From contig CBDCSR010000003.1 in the NCBI GenBank assembly GCA_965221785.1, positions 1,922,001-1,986,000 on the forward strand: a stretch of 64,000 bases of DNA, given 5' to 3'. This document shows, piece by piece, positions 17,071 through 26,577 of the stretch. The notes beneath the pieces were generated by a model that was not told where the DNA came from, did not search any database, and worked only from the letters and a program-made list of their open reading frames with translations. Within the stretch, counting starts at the first letter, position 1. Each line of letters begins with the position of its first letter. The DNA is from BD2-11 sp965221785 (GTDB lineage Bacteria; Gemmatimonadota; Gemmatimonadetes; Longimicrobiales; Gaopeijiaceae). The position numbers and the translations under genes were made by a program.

Positions 17071-17272
17071 ATGTTACCCTTTCAGTTATCACAAAATGAC
17101 CGATACTAAACGATACGAAGAGCAGCCTAACGAGACAAGGGCTCGGCAGGAAATGTCCTCTCTGAAGCTCGGTGAAAATTCAGTAAAATACATGATAACA
17201 ACATCTTACATATACCACATAGGACCTCGGTAGACCCCTTTGGACCTCTTGACCTGAGCACGTCCGACACTC
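17071..17272. other. Probable right boundary of the mobile element
   Basis: About 200 bases of A/T-richer sequence lie between the integrase start and the first chromosomal-looking gene. They include a CGATAC direct repeat around TAAA (17101-17116) and a repeated GGACCTC (17221-17227, 17240-17246). An attachment core is expected here, but the matching left copy is outside the window and no tRNA end can be recognised. Confidence 0.3.
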
Positions 17273-18346
17273 ATGTACACCACATGCATGTTCTGCAAGA
17301 AATCCCTCGGCAGCAACGACGTCGTCGAGGAGTTTCCGGTCGGTCGCCGCCTCGCTTTTGACGCAGCGAGGGGGCGGCTATGGGTGGTGTGCCGGAGCTG
17401 TGAGCGCTGGAACCTGTCTCCGCTGGAAGAGCGATGGGAGGCGGTCGAGACGTGCGAGCGGCTCTTCCGTGGCACGCGAGTTCGTACTTCTTCAGAGAAC
17501 ATCGGGCTTGCACGCCACCCGGAGGGACTCGAACTGGTGCGGATCGGGAAGCCGCTGCGGCCGGAGTTCGCGGCTTGGCGCTACGGCGACCAGTTCGGGC
17601 GGCGGCGCAGACGCGGCATCCTGCGATGGACCGCGGCGGGCGTCGGGCTGGCCGGCGGCGTGGCCGTCGCCGGCGTCTTGGGGGGCGCCGTGGGTACGCT
17701 CGTGGCCTTCGAGGGAGCCTACTGGGTGAATCTGTTGAACTACGTTCGCCCCTCAATCCGCTTTCGGCCGGAAGATGGGCTGCTCAGGCGGATGAGCGCC
17801 CGTGGTCTCCGTGAGATGCGCATCCGGCCGACCGACGACGAGTCTCTCTTTCGGGTGCTGGCGCTGCCTCAGCGCTTGGACATCACTTCGGCGGAGTGGT
17901 TTGAAGGAGAGGACGCGTTGCGCGTGCTCCGAGCGACGCTCCCAACCCTCAACGCTTTTGGCGGCGAGGCGCGCACGGTGGAGGCCGCCGTCTCGGAGAT
18001 CAGCGAACGCGGGCATGCGCACGCATTCCTCGAGCAGATCGCGATCCGAAGCGAGGGTTATCTTCGCAATGGGGTTCCCGGCTCCCTCTTCAGGATGCCC
18101 GGTCCCGTCCGGCTCGCGCTGGAGATGGCCCTCCATGAGGAGGATGAGCGGCGGGCGCTCGAAGGCGAGCTATGGCGCCTGGAACAGGCCTGGCGCGAGG
18201 CCGAGGAGATCGCCGCGATCGCGGATCGGCTCCTGCTGCCCAAGGGTGCTGCGAGATTCCTGGATCAGCATTCGGGGCGTGACCCCGGCCAAGCTCCCGA
18301 TCCCGCCAGGCCTTCGGAACCGGCGCATCCTGAGCCCGAGCGGTAG
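17273..18346 (+). CDS. Zinc-ribbon membrane protein, unknown
   Basis: 357 residues. The N-terminus has two CxxC knuckles (CMFC at residues 5-8 and CRSC at about 40-43), a likely zinc ribbon. Residues ~118-150 form a Gly/Ala/Val-rich membrane segment (AAGVGLAGGVAVAGVLGG). The rest is a helical soluble domain with Glu-rich heptads near the end (LEGELWRLEQAWREAEE). No enzyme motif is visible. It looks like a lineage-specific chromosomal gene and marks the resumption of the host backbone after the integrase. Confidence 0.6.
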   Translation: MYTTCMFCKKSLGSNDVVEEFPVGRRLAFDAARGRLWVVCRSCERWNLSPLEERWEAVETCERLFRGTRVRTSSENIGLARHPEGLELVRIGKPLRPEFAAWRYGDQFGRRRRRGILRWTAAGVGLAGGVAVAGVLGGAVGTLVAFEGAYWVNLLNYVRPSIRFRPEDGLLRRMSARGLREMRIRPTDDESLFRVLALPQRLDITSAEWFEGEDALRVLRATLPTLNAFGGEARTVEAAVSEISERGHAHAFLEQIAIRSEGYLRNGVPGSLFRMPGPVRLALEMALHEEDERRALEGELWRLEQAWREAEEIAAIADRLLLPKGAARFLDQHSGRDPGQAPDPARPSEPAHPEPER

Positions 18347-18511
18347 CGGACGCGGCTTCTCGCGGCGTGAAGTCCAACCCCGGCATCGCATTGGCCCGGC
18401 AATGCCATCGACAGGCGCTACCTTTGCTGACGGGATCGGCGTGTAATTAGTTTGTCGGACGCCACGGTTGGCGAGAAGCGGTATCACACGGACCTCCACA
18501 GCGTTCTCATC

Positions 18512-19933
18512 ATGGTCGAAACAGGAAGGTCGAGGCCCGGGCCCCAATCGAGATCCGAACCCCGCGCCCGCAGCCGGCGGGACTTCGTCAAGTCTGCCGT
18601 AGCCGGGTCCGCGTTCGCCGCAGGGCTTCCGTCCGCGCTTTCCGGGGAAGGAGGGCGCGGCGTCCGCCGGGTGCTGTCCCGGGAGCCGATCCGGGCCCGT
18701 CAGGTCGCACCCTCCGACCGCGTCGGCCTGGCCGTCATCGGCGCGGGCGGCATGGGCATGGCCGACGTGGACACGGCGCTGCGCATCCCCGGCGTCGAGT
18801 TGGTGGCCGCGTGCGACATCTTCGACGGCCGCCTCGACGCCGCCCGCGAGCGCCACGGCGACATCTTCACCACCCGCGACTACCGGGAAGTCCTCGACCG
18901 CGACGACATCGACGCGGTGATCGTGGGCACGCCGGATCACTGGCACCAGCCGATCTCGATTCAAGCGCTCACGGCGGGGAAGGCGGTCTACTGCGAGAAG
19001 CCGATGGTGCACGACATCGGCGAAGGCCACGACCTGATCCGCGCCCAGGAGGAATCGGGACGCGTATTCCAGGTGGGCAGCCAGGGGATGAGTTCGCTCG
19101 GCAACGAGAAGGCGAAGGAGCTGTACGAGCAGGGCGCCATCGGGCAGCTCAACTACGCGGAGGGCTTCTGGGCGCGCAACGATCCGATCGGGGCATGGCA
19201 ATACCCCATCCCGCCCGACGCCTCGGAGGAGACCGTCGACTGGGAGCGCTTTCTGGGACCGGCCCCCGACCGTCCCTGGGACCCCCTGCGGGTCTTCCGC
19301 TGGCGCAACTACCGCGACTATGGCACGGGGGTCGCCGGCGACCTCTTCGTCCATCTCTTCTCGAGCCTCCATTTCGTGGTCGGTTCGCGCGGACCGACGC
19401 GCATCCAGGCCGCGGGAGGTCTGCGCTACTGGAAGGACGGGCGCGAGGTGCCGGACGTGCTCCTCGGCGTCTTCGACTATCCGGAGACGGACGCGCATCC
19501 GGGGTTCAATCTGTCGCTGCGCGTCAACTTCGTGGATGGCACCTCGGGCAGCACCTTCCTGCGGCTGGTGGGGAGCGAGGGCGCCATGGACGTGACCTGG
19601 ACCGACGTGGTGCTGCGCAAGAACGTCGCGGTTGATCCCATGGACGCCTTCTCGCAGGAGAAGATGGCCGAAGCGGCTGCGGGCGAGGGCGGTCTCCCCG
19701 CGCGCGTGCGCATGCTTCCGCCCGCGGAGGCCCGCTACGAAGTCGAGCGCGGCTACCGGGGGGCGCATGTCGATCACTTCTTCAACTTCTTCCAGGCGAT
19801 CCGCGGAGGCCCGCCGGTCGTTGAGGATGCCGCCTTCGGCCTGCGCGCGGCGGCTCCGGCACTGGCGTGCAACCTCAGCTATTTCGAAGACCGGATCGTG
19901 CGCTGGGATCCCGACGCGATGAGGCTTGCCTGA
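18512..19933 (+). CDS. Tat-exported Gfo/Idh/MocA-family oxidoreductase
   Basis: 473 residues from the ATG at 18512; a TTG 20 codons upstream is possible. A twin-arginine signal (SRRDFVKSAVAGSAFAAG) precedes a Rossmann fold with VIGAGGMGMADVD, then VGTPDHWHQPIS and the family lysine in CEKPMVHD. Secreted members act on sugars or glycosides with bound NAD(P). The next gene starts inside its stop codon (TGATG) and a DUF1080 protein follows, so the operon probably handles carbohydrate breakdown outside the cytoplasm. Substrate unknown. Confidence 0.87.
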   Translation: MVETGRSRPGPQSRSEPRARSRRDFVKSAVAGSAFAAGLPSALSGEGGRGVRRVLSREPIRARQVAPSDRVGLAVIGAGGMGMADVDTALRIPGVELVAACDIFDGRLDAARERHGDIFTTRDYREVLDRDDIDAVIVGTPDHWHQPISIQALTAGKAVYCEKPMVHDIGEGHDLIRAQEESGRVFQVGSQGMSSLGNEKAKELYEQGAIGQLNYAEGFWARNDPIGAWQYPIPPDASEETVDWERFLGPAPDRPWDPLRVFRWRNYRDYGTGVAGDLFVHLFSSLHFVVGSRGPTRIQAAGGLRYWKDGREVPDVLLGVFDYPETDAHPGFNLSLRVNFVDGTSGSTFLRLVGSEGAMDVTWTDVVLRKNVAVDPMDAFSQEKMAEAAAGEGGLPARVRMLPPAEARYEVERGYRGAHVDHFFNFFQAIRGGPPVVEDAAFGLRAAAPALACNLSYFEDRIVRWDPDAMRLA

Positions 19934-22900
19934 TGGATGTCGCCCCGGCGACCCGCGCCGCGGTCCGCAGGTCCAGGCTCGAATCGGTGACGGAGACGGC
20001 CCGGGCCGCGAACCGCCGCCGCTCGCGCGTCCTCCCCCTGGCAGCCGTCCTGTGTCTGGTCGTCAACTGCGGAGACGAGGTGCCCGTGGTAGTGGCTCCC
20101 CCCTCGCCGCCCGGGCTGGTCGCAACGACCGTCACCCTCGAGCCCTCGTCGGTGACGCTGAACGCGCTGGGCGACACGATTCGACTCGCCGCGACGGTCC
20201 TCAACCAGAACGATGAGGCGATGACCGGGGTCCCGATCGCGTACACGACCACCGACGCGTCGGTGGTTCGGGTGGACGGTTTTGGCCTGGTGACGGCGGT
20301 GGGGAACGGGAGCGCGGTGGTGACGGCCGCGAGCGGCGCGGCAACGGGGGTCGCGACCGTGACCGTCGAGCAGATGGTGGCGCAGGTGCGGGTGTCGCCC
20401 GACTCGGCCACGCTGATCGCCATCGGGGACACGTTGCGGCTCAAGGCCGAGGCGCTCGACTCGCAAGGCCGGGAGGTGCCGGGGACGCACGTGTTCGAGT
20501 GGTCGAGCAACGATTCGGTGGCCGCGGTGGACGAGGACGGCCTGGTGACGGCGGTGGGGAACGGGAGCGCGGTGGTGTCGGCCACGGCCGGGACGGTGTC
20601 CGGCGGGGCCACCGTGAACGTGGAACAGGCCGTGGCAGAGGTCCGGGTGTTGCCCGGCTGGGTGACGCTCTTCTCCATCGGCACCACGGCCCAGCTCGAT
20701 GCCAGGGCGCTGGACGCGAACGGGACGGAGGTGCCCGACAGCGAATTCGAGTGGTCGAACGACCGCGGGGCGGCGCGCGTGAGCGCCTCGGGCCTGGTGA
20801 CTGCGGTACGCGCAGGGACCGGGGTGGTGACGGCCACGGCCGCATCGGTCTCGGGGAGCGCGGCGGTGACGGTGAGCCTGCTCGAGGGCTCCGCCAAGGA
20901 CCGCGCGATCCTGGAAGCGGTTTACGATGCGACCGAAGGCCGCTTCTGGAGGAACAACCGCAACTGGCTCAGCGACGCGCCGCTGGGGGAGTGGTACGGT
21001 GTCGACACCGACGTCGAGGGACGGGTCACAGTGATCGACCTGGTCGCCAACAATCTCGAGGGGCATATCCCGCCCGAGCTCGGCCGGCTCGATGAGCTCC
21101 GGGAACTCCGACTCGACGCGGCGTCGGTCCCCCAGACCTGGTGCTACAGGCCGTCCAGTCCTCCCGAGTCGGGCGCGCGCGACGGAAGCGACATCGGCTG
21201 GTCCGGATCCGCACGGGAAGGCGGAAGCCTGCATTGGCTGTCGTGGGCGAGGCGCACCGGCGCGGGCCGCGAGCACGGAGCCGGCCTCGTGACCGATATC
21301 CCGATGGGCGCGCCGTTCAACTCCGGGACCGGCCTGCGGAACGGTGGCAACCGATTGGCGGGACCCATTCCGCCGGAACTCGGCGAACTGGCCAACCTCG
21401 AGACGCTCTCCCTCGATTCGAACGGGCTGTCCGGGACGATCCCGCCCGAGCTGGGAAAGCTCGCAAACCTGAAGACACTGTCGCTCTCCCGAAACCGGCT
21501 CACGGGCACGCTCCCGCCCGAGCTGGGCAACCTGATCCGACTCGAGAGCCTGAACCTCGCGGTGAGCTACGATCTCACGCTGACGCCGCCGCGTCCGCGG
21601 TACGTGCTCTCGGGACGGCTCCCGCCGCAACTCGGGAACCTGATCAACCTGAAGGAGCTGGATCTCCGGGGACACAAGTTCACGGGCACGGTCCCGTCCG
21701 CGCTCGGCAGGCTCGCGCAGCTCGAATACCTGTCGCTGACCTGCAACTCGCTCGATGGCCCGGTTCCCTCGGTACTCCGGCAACTCCGCCGGCTGCGCCA
21801 TCTGGATCTGTCCGGCAACCAGTTCGAAGGAGGAATCCCCGCGTGGCTGGATGACCTGGCCGACCTCGAATTCCTCGATCTCGCCAGCAACTACTTCCTG
21901 ACCGGGCCAATACCGACGAGCGTCACCCGGATGACGGGGTTGGTCCGGCTGAGCCTCGGGACCAACCGGTTCTTCGGCCCGATCCCGCCCCGACTCGGCG
22001 GCCTGCCGAACCTGGAGTTCCTGGCGGTGGGCAACAACCTGTTGACCGGCGCCCTTCCGCCCCAATTGGGGAGTCTGCCGAACCTGGAGTTCCTCTCGGT
22101 GTTCGGTAACCCCGGCCTCACCGGCGCGCTTCCCCGCGAACTCATGCAGGCCCCGCTGGGGGATTTCAGCTGGCAGGGCACCGGCCTGTGCGCCCCGCGC
22201 GATCGTGTATTCCAGTCCTGGCTGGCGAGTATCCTGAACCACCAGGGAGGGCCCGGCTGCACCCTCCCGCCGCGCCAGGTCTTCACCGCGTTCTTCGAGG
22301 CGACCGGAGGTGCAGACTGGACCAACAACGCGAACTGGCTCAGGGATGCACCCGTGGCTTCGTGGTTCGGCCTGACCTTGGAGGACAGTCTGCTCACGGC
22401 GCTGGAGCTTCCGGACAACGGGCTGGCGGGCACGCTCCCCCCCGCGGTGGGCGATTTCCTGGACCTGAAGCGTCTGGACCTGGGGGGCAACGCGCTGACG
22501 AGCCGTCTGCCCCCGGACCTCGGAAACCTGACGGAACTCGAAGCCCTCGACCTCTCCGGCAACAGGTTTTCGGGACCGGTCCCACGCGATCTCGCGATGA
22601 TCGGCGGGCTGGAGCGCCTGGACCTGTCCAACAATGAACTGGCAGGCGCGCTCCCCGGCATCCTGACCAACCTGAGCGAGCTTTCCGACTTCAACTGGCG
22701 TCGGAGCGGCGCCTGCGCCCCCGAGGTGGCATGGTTCCAGACCTGGCTCGAATCGGTGGAGACCCGCTCCGGGCCGACCTGCCGCGGGATCTTCTCGGTG
22801 TCGGTTGCGGAAGCGCACCTGTCCCAGGCCACCCAGGGCGTCGGCGGTGCGGTTCCGCTCATCGCCGGGCGACCCGGGCTTGTGCGGGTTCTGGCCACCG

Positions 22901-24258
22901 CGGACCGGGCCAACGACTTCAAGCCGAACGCCCGTGCCGCGTTCGTCGTGGATGGCCAGGAAGCCCACGCGGCCGAGATGGCGCTCGAGTCGACCCGCGG
23001 CCTTGCCGAGAACCTTCCGGGGCGGATGGACCAATGGTATCAGGCGGCGATTCCGGCCGCGGCCCTGCGTCCCGGCGTCGAGATGGCCCTGCGGATCGAT
23101 CCCGACAGCACCATGCCCAGAGCGACGCTGGATGAAGTGCGGCTTCCCCTCGACGTGCGCGAGATGCCGCCGCTGGAGCTCACGATCGTGCCCGTGGTTA
23201 CCGGATCCAGCGCGGACGCGGATGTGCGGGAGTGGATCCAGGACGCCGACGCTGCGCCGATAAAGTTCATGCGGGCGGTACTGCCGGTCGGCGAACTCGA
23301 TTTGACCGTTCGCGAGCCACTCCGCATCGCCTCGGCTCCGGATGCCTCCAGCGGCGCCGAATGGATCGTCATACTCGAGGACATCGAGCTGGTCCGGAAG
23401 ACAGAGGGCGGAAGCGGATACTGGTATGGCGTAGTGAACCGCGACGGGGACAAGGGCATAAGGGGGATCGCCCTGGTGGAGGGCCGGGTGGCCCTCGGCG
23501 TTCCCCATGCCGAGGTCTTCGCGCACGAACTGGGTCACAGCATGAGCCTCATGCACTCGCCCTGCGGGAATCCCTGGCAGATCGATCCCGACTACCCCTA
23601 TCCGGAAGGCAATATCGGCGTTCTCGGCTACGATGCCCGATCCGAGGAGTTGGTGGACTCCTCGACGCACGACCTCATGTCGTACTGCCATCCGCAATGG
23701 ATCAGCGACTACAACTTCAAGAAGGCGTTCGAGTACCGGCTCCGGACGGAGACCCGCTCACGCGCCGCGGCCGCCCGGAACGAATCCCGGGGCAGCCGGT
23801 TGCTGCTGCGGGGTCACGTGAGCGCGGAGGGCGAGCTTCACCTGGATCCGGCGTTCGCGATCGACGCGCCGGCACAGCTTCCCTCGGGCTCCGGTCCCTA
23901 TCGCGTCGAAGGTTTTTCCACAGATGACACCCGCGCGTTCGCGCTGGATTTCGACATGGAGATGGTCTCGGAGGGCGGCGGCAGCTTCTTTTTCCTCGTC
24001 CCGTTCGCGGAGGAGCGCATCGGCTCGCTGGAGCGCATCGTGCTGTCCGGGCCCGAGGGTGCGACGACGCTCGATCGTGAGGCGCGCGTGTCACCGGTGG
24101 CCATCGTCATGGACCGGGCGACCGGGCGGATCCGGTCCATCCTGCGGGGCGAGGCCGCCGAAGCGGCCGGCGCGACGGTGGCGGCGGATGCGCGTTCCGG
24201 GGCGGTGCCTCGCGAGCGCGTGCTGGTGAGCCATGGATTGCCGGGACCGGGGCCCTAG
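19933..24258 (+). CDS. Giant lipoprotein: Big domains, leucine-rich repeats, zinc metallopeptidase
   Basis: 1441 residues. An N-terminal hydrophobic segment ends in a lipobox-like Cys (LCLVVNCG), so it is probably anchored to the outer membrane. Three Big2-like Ig domains (about residues 60-315) precede plant-type LRRs (LxxNxLxGxIPxELGxL, about 333-952). A C-terminal zincin carries HELGHSMSLMH at 1198-1208, which fits HExxHxxxxxH. A 70-residue Gly/Ser/Trp-rich insertion (about residues 398-468) interrupts one repeat. It probably binds and digests protein at the cell surface. It overlaps the oxidoreductase stop by one base. Confidence 0.82.
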   Translation: MDVAPATRAAVRRSRLESVTETARAANRRRSRVLPLAAVLCLVVNCGDEVPVVVAPPSPPGLVATTVTLEPSSVTLNALGDTIRLAATVLNQNDEAMTGVPIAYTTTDASVVRVDGFGLVTAVGNGSAVVTAASGAATGVATVTVEQMVAQVRVSPDSATLIAIGDTLRLKAEALDSQGREVPGTHVFEWSSNDSVAAVDEDGLVTAVGNGSAVVSATAGTVSGGATVNVEQAVAEVRVLPGWVTLFSIGTTAQLDARALDANGTEVPDSEFEWSNDRGAARVSASGLVTAVRAGTGVVTATAASVSGSAAVTVSLLEGSAKDRAILEAVYDATEGRFWRNNRNWLSDAPLGEWYGVDTDVEGRVTVIDLVANNLEGHIPPELGRLDELRELRLDAASVPQTWCYRPSSPPESGARDGSDIGWSGSAREGGSLHWLSWARRTGAGREHGAGLVTDIPMGAPFNSGTGLRNGGNRLAGPIPPELGELANLETLSLDSNGLSGTIPPELGKLANLKTLSLSRNRLTGTLPPELGNLIRLESLNLAVSYDLTLTPPRPRYVLSGRLPPQLGNLINLKELDLRGHKFTGTVPSALGRLAQLEYLSLTCNSLDGPVPSVLRQLRRLRHLDLSGNQFEGGIPAWLDDLADLEFLDLASNYFLTGPIPTSVTRMTGLVRLSLGTNRFFGPIPPRLGGLPNLEFLAVGNNLLTGALPPQLGSLPNLEFLSVFGNPGLTGALPRELMQAPLGDFSWQGTGLCAPRDRVFQSWLASILNHQGGPGCTLPPRQVFTAFFEATGGADWTNNANWLRDAPVASWFGLTLEDSLLTALELPDNGLAGTLPPAVGDFLDLKRLDLGGNALTSRLPPDLGNLTELEALDLSGNRFSGPVPRDLAMIGGLERLDLSNNELAGALPGILTNLSELSDFNWRRSGACAPEVAWFQTWLESVETRSGPTCRGIFSVSVAEAHLSQATQGVGGAVPLIAGRPGLVRVLATADRANDFKPNARAAFVVDGQEAHAAEMALESTRGLAENLPGRMDQWYQAAIPAAALRPGVEMALRIDPDSTMPRATLDEVRLPLDVREMPPLELTIVPVVTGSSADADVREWIQDADAAPIKFMRAVLPVGELDLTVREPLRIASAPDASSGAEWIVILEDIELVRKTEGGSGYWYGVVNRDGDKGIRGIALVEGRVALGVPHAEVFAHELGHSMSLMHSPCGNPWQIDPDYPYPEGNIGVLGYDARSEELVDSSTHDLMSYCHPQWISDYNFKKAFEYRLRTETRSRAAAARNESRGSRLLLRGHVSAEGELHLDPAFAIDAPAQLPSGSGPYRVEGFSTDDTRAFALDFDMEMVSEGGGSFFFLVPFAEERIGSLERIVLSGPEGATTLDREARVSPVAIVMDRATGRIRSILRGEAAEAAGATVAADARSGAVPRERVLVSHGLPGPGP
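20284..20577 (+). repeat. Two exact 39-nt copies inside the Big-domain region
   Basis: The same 39 bases, encoding GLVTAVGNGSAVV, occur at 20284-20322 and 20539-20577, one Big-domain length apart (255 bases). Identity at the DNA level points to recent duplication or gene conversion between adjacent domains. Confidence 0.8.
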
Positions 24259-24274
24259 AACGGACGGAGGAAGG

Positions 24275-25606
24275 ATGGAGTCACGAATCACGGGGCTGCT
24301 CGCGGTGGTGCTGGTCGCGTCGTGCGCGGACGGGACCGACGTCCCCCGGCAGAACACGGCCGAGGCCGATATGGACGCGGCGGCCGCCGGACGGGCCGTA
24401 CCACCGAACACCCTCACCGAAGCGGAGCGCGTCGCCGGTTGGCGCCTCCTCTTCGACGGGGAGACCACGGACGGCTGGCGCGGCTACAACCGCGAGTCCT
24501 TCCCCGACACCGGATGGGCGGTAATCGACGGCATGCTTGTGGTCGGCGCGACCGCGGTGGATCCGGATGTCCCCGTGGGCGGCGACATCGTCACCACCGA
24601 ATCCTTCTCGGACTTCGACCTCAGGTTCGACTTCATGCTCTCGGAGGTGGCCAACAGCGGTGTCCTGTACCGCGTGATCGAGGAGGAGGGAGCCGAGATC
24701 TGGTTCAACGCGCCCGAGTACCAGGTGCTTGACGACACCGCGTACATCGAGATGGGCACGATGGACATGCGCACGCATCTTACCGGCGACAACTACGACC
24801 TGCACGCCGCGGGCGAGAAGACGCTGCACGGCCCGGGCGAATGGAACGAGGGCCGCATCCGCATCGCGAACAACCACGTGGAGCACTGGCTGAACGGCGT
24901 GAAAACGGTGGAATACCAACTCGGCTCGGCGGAATGGGAGGCACTGGTCGCCGGCAGCAAGTTCGCGCCCTATCCGCGCTACGGGCGCGCGGCGTCGGGT
25001 CCCATCGGGCTCCAGGACCACGGGCGCAACGTCTTCTACCGGAACATCAGGATCCTGCCGCTGGGGCCGGTCTCGCTCTTCAACGGCGAGAATCTCGACG
25101 GCTGGCGCGTGCACGGAACCGAACTCTGGTATGTCGAGAACGGCGAGCTGGTGTGTGAAAGCGGCCCTGACGCTGAGTACGGTTATCTGACGACAGAGCA
25201 ATTATTTGGAGATTTCGACCTGACCGTCGACTTCAAGCAGGAAGCGGACGGCAACAGCGGTGTGTTCTTCCGCTCCAGCGTGGAGGGCACGGTCGTGACC
25301 GGCTGGCAGGCCGAGGTGGCGCCGCCCGGACTCTTCACCGGTGGGATCTACGAGTCCTACGGGCGCGGCTGGCTGGTGCAGCCCGATCCGGCGCTCGACG
25401 CGGCGCTCAGGATGGGCGACTGGAACACGCTGCGGGTCCGGGCGGTCGGCGACCGGGTCACGACCTGGCTCAACGGGACGCGCATGGTGGACATCGAGGA
25501 TGCGCAGATCGGCGAGGCCGAGGGCTCGATCGCGCTCCAGATCCACGATGGCGGCGGGATCAAGGTTCGCTGGCGGAATCTCCGGATCGTGGATCTTGGG
25601 GGATGA
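24275..25606 (+). CDS. Double DUF1080 (3-keto-disaccharide hydrolase-type) lipoprotein
   Basis: 443 residues. A lipobox (VLVASCADG) ends a short signal peptide. Two DUF1080 concanavalin-like domains follow: residues ~55-265 (WRLLFDGETTDGWRGYN ... IGLQDHGRNVFYRNIRI) and ~268-440 (VSLFNGENLDGWRVHG ... IALQIHDGGGIKVRWRNLRI). The family includes 3-keto-glycoside hydrolases, which work downstream of Gfo/Idh/MocA sugar oxidoreductases. That makes a functional pair with 18512-19933 plausible. A GGAGGAAGG ribosome site precedes the ATG at 24275. The stop overlaps the HAD gene by ATGA. Confidence 0.87.
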   Translation: MESRITGLLAVVLVASCADGTDVPRQNTAEADMDAAAAGRAVPPNTLTEAERVAGWRLLFDGETTDGWRGYNRESFPDTGWAVIDGMLVVGATAVDPDVPVGGDIVTTESFSDFDLRFDFMLSEVANSGVLYRVIEEEGAEIWFNAPEYQVLDDTAYIEMGTMDMRTHLTGDNYDLHAAGEKTLHGPGEWNEGRIRIANNHVEHWLNGVKTVEYQLGSAEWEALVAGSKFAPYPRYGRAASGPIGLQDHGRNVFYRNIRILPLGPVSLFNGENLDGWRVHGTELWYVENGELVCESGPDAEYGYLTTEQLFGDFDLTVDFKQEADGNSGVFFRSSVEGTVVTGWQAEVAPPGLFTGGIYESYGRGWLVQPDPALDAALRMGDWNTLRVRAVGDRVTTWLNGTRMVDIEDAQIGEAEGSIALQIHDGGGIKVRWRNLRIVDLGG

Positions 25607-26235
25607 TGGGCGTTGCCGTGAGAGCCGTCCTCTTCGACCTGCTCTCGGCGCTGCTCGACTCGTGGTCGCTCTGGGACGACATCGCGGGGAGCGAGGAGCG
25701 AGGCCGTCGCTGGCGCTTCGAGTACCTGCGGCTCACGTACGGGACCGGCGCCTACGTGCCGTACGTGGACCTTGTTGCGCAGTCTGCGGCTGCCGTGGGC
25801 CTGCCGCGCACGCTTGCCGGCGAGCTCGAAGCGCGCTGGGACGAACTGGCCCCGTGGCCGGGCGCGGGTGCGGCGTTGCGGCGAATCGCGCGAGAAATGC
25901 CGATCGGCGTGGCGACCAACTGCTCGCAGGTGCTGGGTGTGCGCGCGGCAGGGCTGATCGGAGCCCCTTTTCGCTCGGTCGTCACGGCCGAGTCAGCCGG
26001 GTTCTACAAGCCTGACCCGCGCATGTATCATGCGGGGGTGGAGGCGCTCGGCGTCCCCGCGGGCGAGGTGTTGTTCGTGGCCGGTTCGCCGCGCGACATC
26101 CGGGGCGCGGTTTCGGCGGGCCTCGAGGTCGTGTGGCACAATCCGGCGGGGCTGGACGGGGGCGGGGCTGAACATCTCGCGGTTGCGGTGATCGATGATC
26201 TGAGGAGGCTGGACGGCGTGATCGAGTCGCGCTGA
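25603..26235 (+). CDS. HAD-superfamily hydrolase (haloacid-dehalogenase-like)
   Basis: 210 residues. Motif I is AVLFDLLSALLDSW: the nucleophile Asp is present, but the usual second Asp two positions on is Leu, as in 2-haloacid dehalogenases, which also vary here. Motif II is GVATNCSQ, motif III ESAGFYKPDPRMY, motif IV VLFVAGSPRDIRGA. The cap is helical (WRFEYLRLTYGT). It may be a dehalogenase rather than a phosphatase. It is translationally coupled to the DUF1080 gene (ATGA) and closes the operon. Confidence 0.8.
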   Translation: MMGVAVRAVLFDLLSALLDSWSLWDDIAGSEERGRRWRFEYLRLTYGTGAYVPYVDLVAQSAAAVGLPRTLAGELEARWDELAPWPGAGAALRRIAREMPIGVATNCSQVLGVRAAGLIGAPFRSVVTAESAGFYKPDPRMYHAGVEALGVPAGEVLFVAGSPRDIRGAVSAGLEVVWHNPAGLDGGGAEHLAVAVIDDLRRLDGVIESR

Positions 26236-26269
26236 ATCATGTTGCCCCTGGCGTATCCGTTTCTCTCGC

Positions 26270-26296
26270 AATTAGCTTAGTCTAGTTTGGCTAATT
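26270..26296 (+). promoter_or_regulatory. Inverted repeat upstream of the VapB-like gene
   Basis: AATTAGC (26270-26276) and GCTAATT (26290-26296) are perfect 7-bp arms around an A/T-rich centre, 28 bases before the antitoxin start. This is the usual place for the operator at which a toxin-antitoxin complex represses its own promoter. Confidence 0.45.
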
Positions 26297-26323
26297 ATCT
26301 CACCTCCGGTCGATGGAGGCCCG

Positions 26324-26575
26324 ATGAAGGTCAACATGCACGAGGCGAAGTCACAGCTGTCACGTCTCGCCAGACGGGCGTGGCAGGGAGAGGACATCGT
26401 GATCTGCAAGTCGGGACAGCCATGGCTGCGGCTGATCCCCTATCGGGAGCGACTCGAACGCCGGCAACCGGGTGGGCTGGAGGGTCAGATCCGCATCGGT
26501 GCCGACTTCGACGCGGACGATGAAGAGATCATCGCGGGCTTCGAGAACTACACGCTCTTTCCGGGCATGGAGTGA
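26324..26575 (+). CDS. Phd/YefM-type antitoxin
   Basis: 83 residues. The N-terminus, MKVNMHEAKSQLSRLARRA then GEDIVICKSGQPWLRLIP, is the canonical Phd/VapB DNA-binding fold. The acidic C-terminus (DFDADDEEIIAGFENY) is the toxin-wrapping tail. It lies directly before a PIN-domain toxin, and the start follows GATGGAGGCCCG. An inverted repeat upstream would serve autoregulation. Confidence 0.85.
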   Translation: MKVNMHEAKSQLSRLARRAWQGEDIVICKSGQPWLRLIPYRERLERRQPGGLEGQIRIGADFDADDEEIIAGFENYTLFPGME

Positions 26576-26577
26576 CG

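Noticed and set aside
17071..17272. tRNA gene as integrase target
   Set aside because: No cloverleaf arms or TTCRA-type T-loop could be found; only short direct repeats are present.
19879..23697. 1272-codon open frame on the minus strand
   Set aside because: It is antisense to the Big/LRR metallopeptidase; the product is low-complexity Arg/Gly/His-rich with no domain, as expected from high-GC shadow frames.
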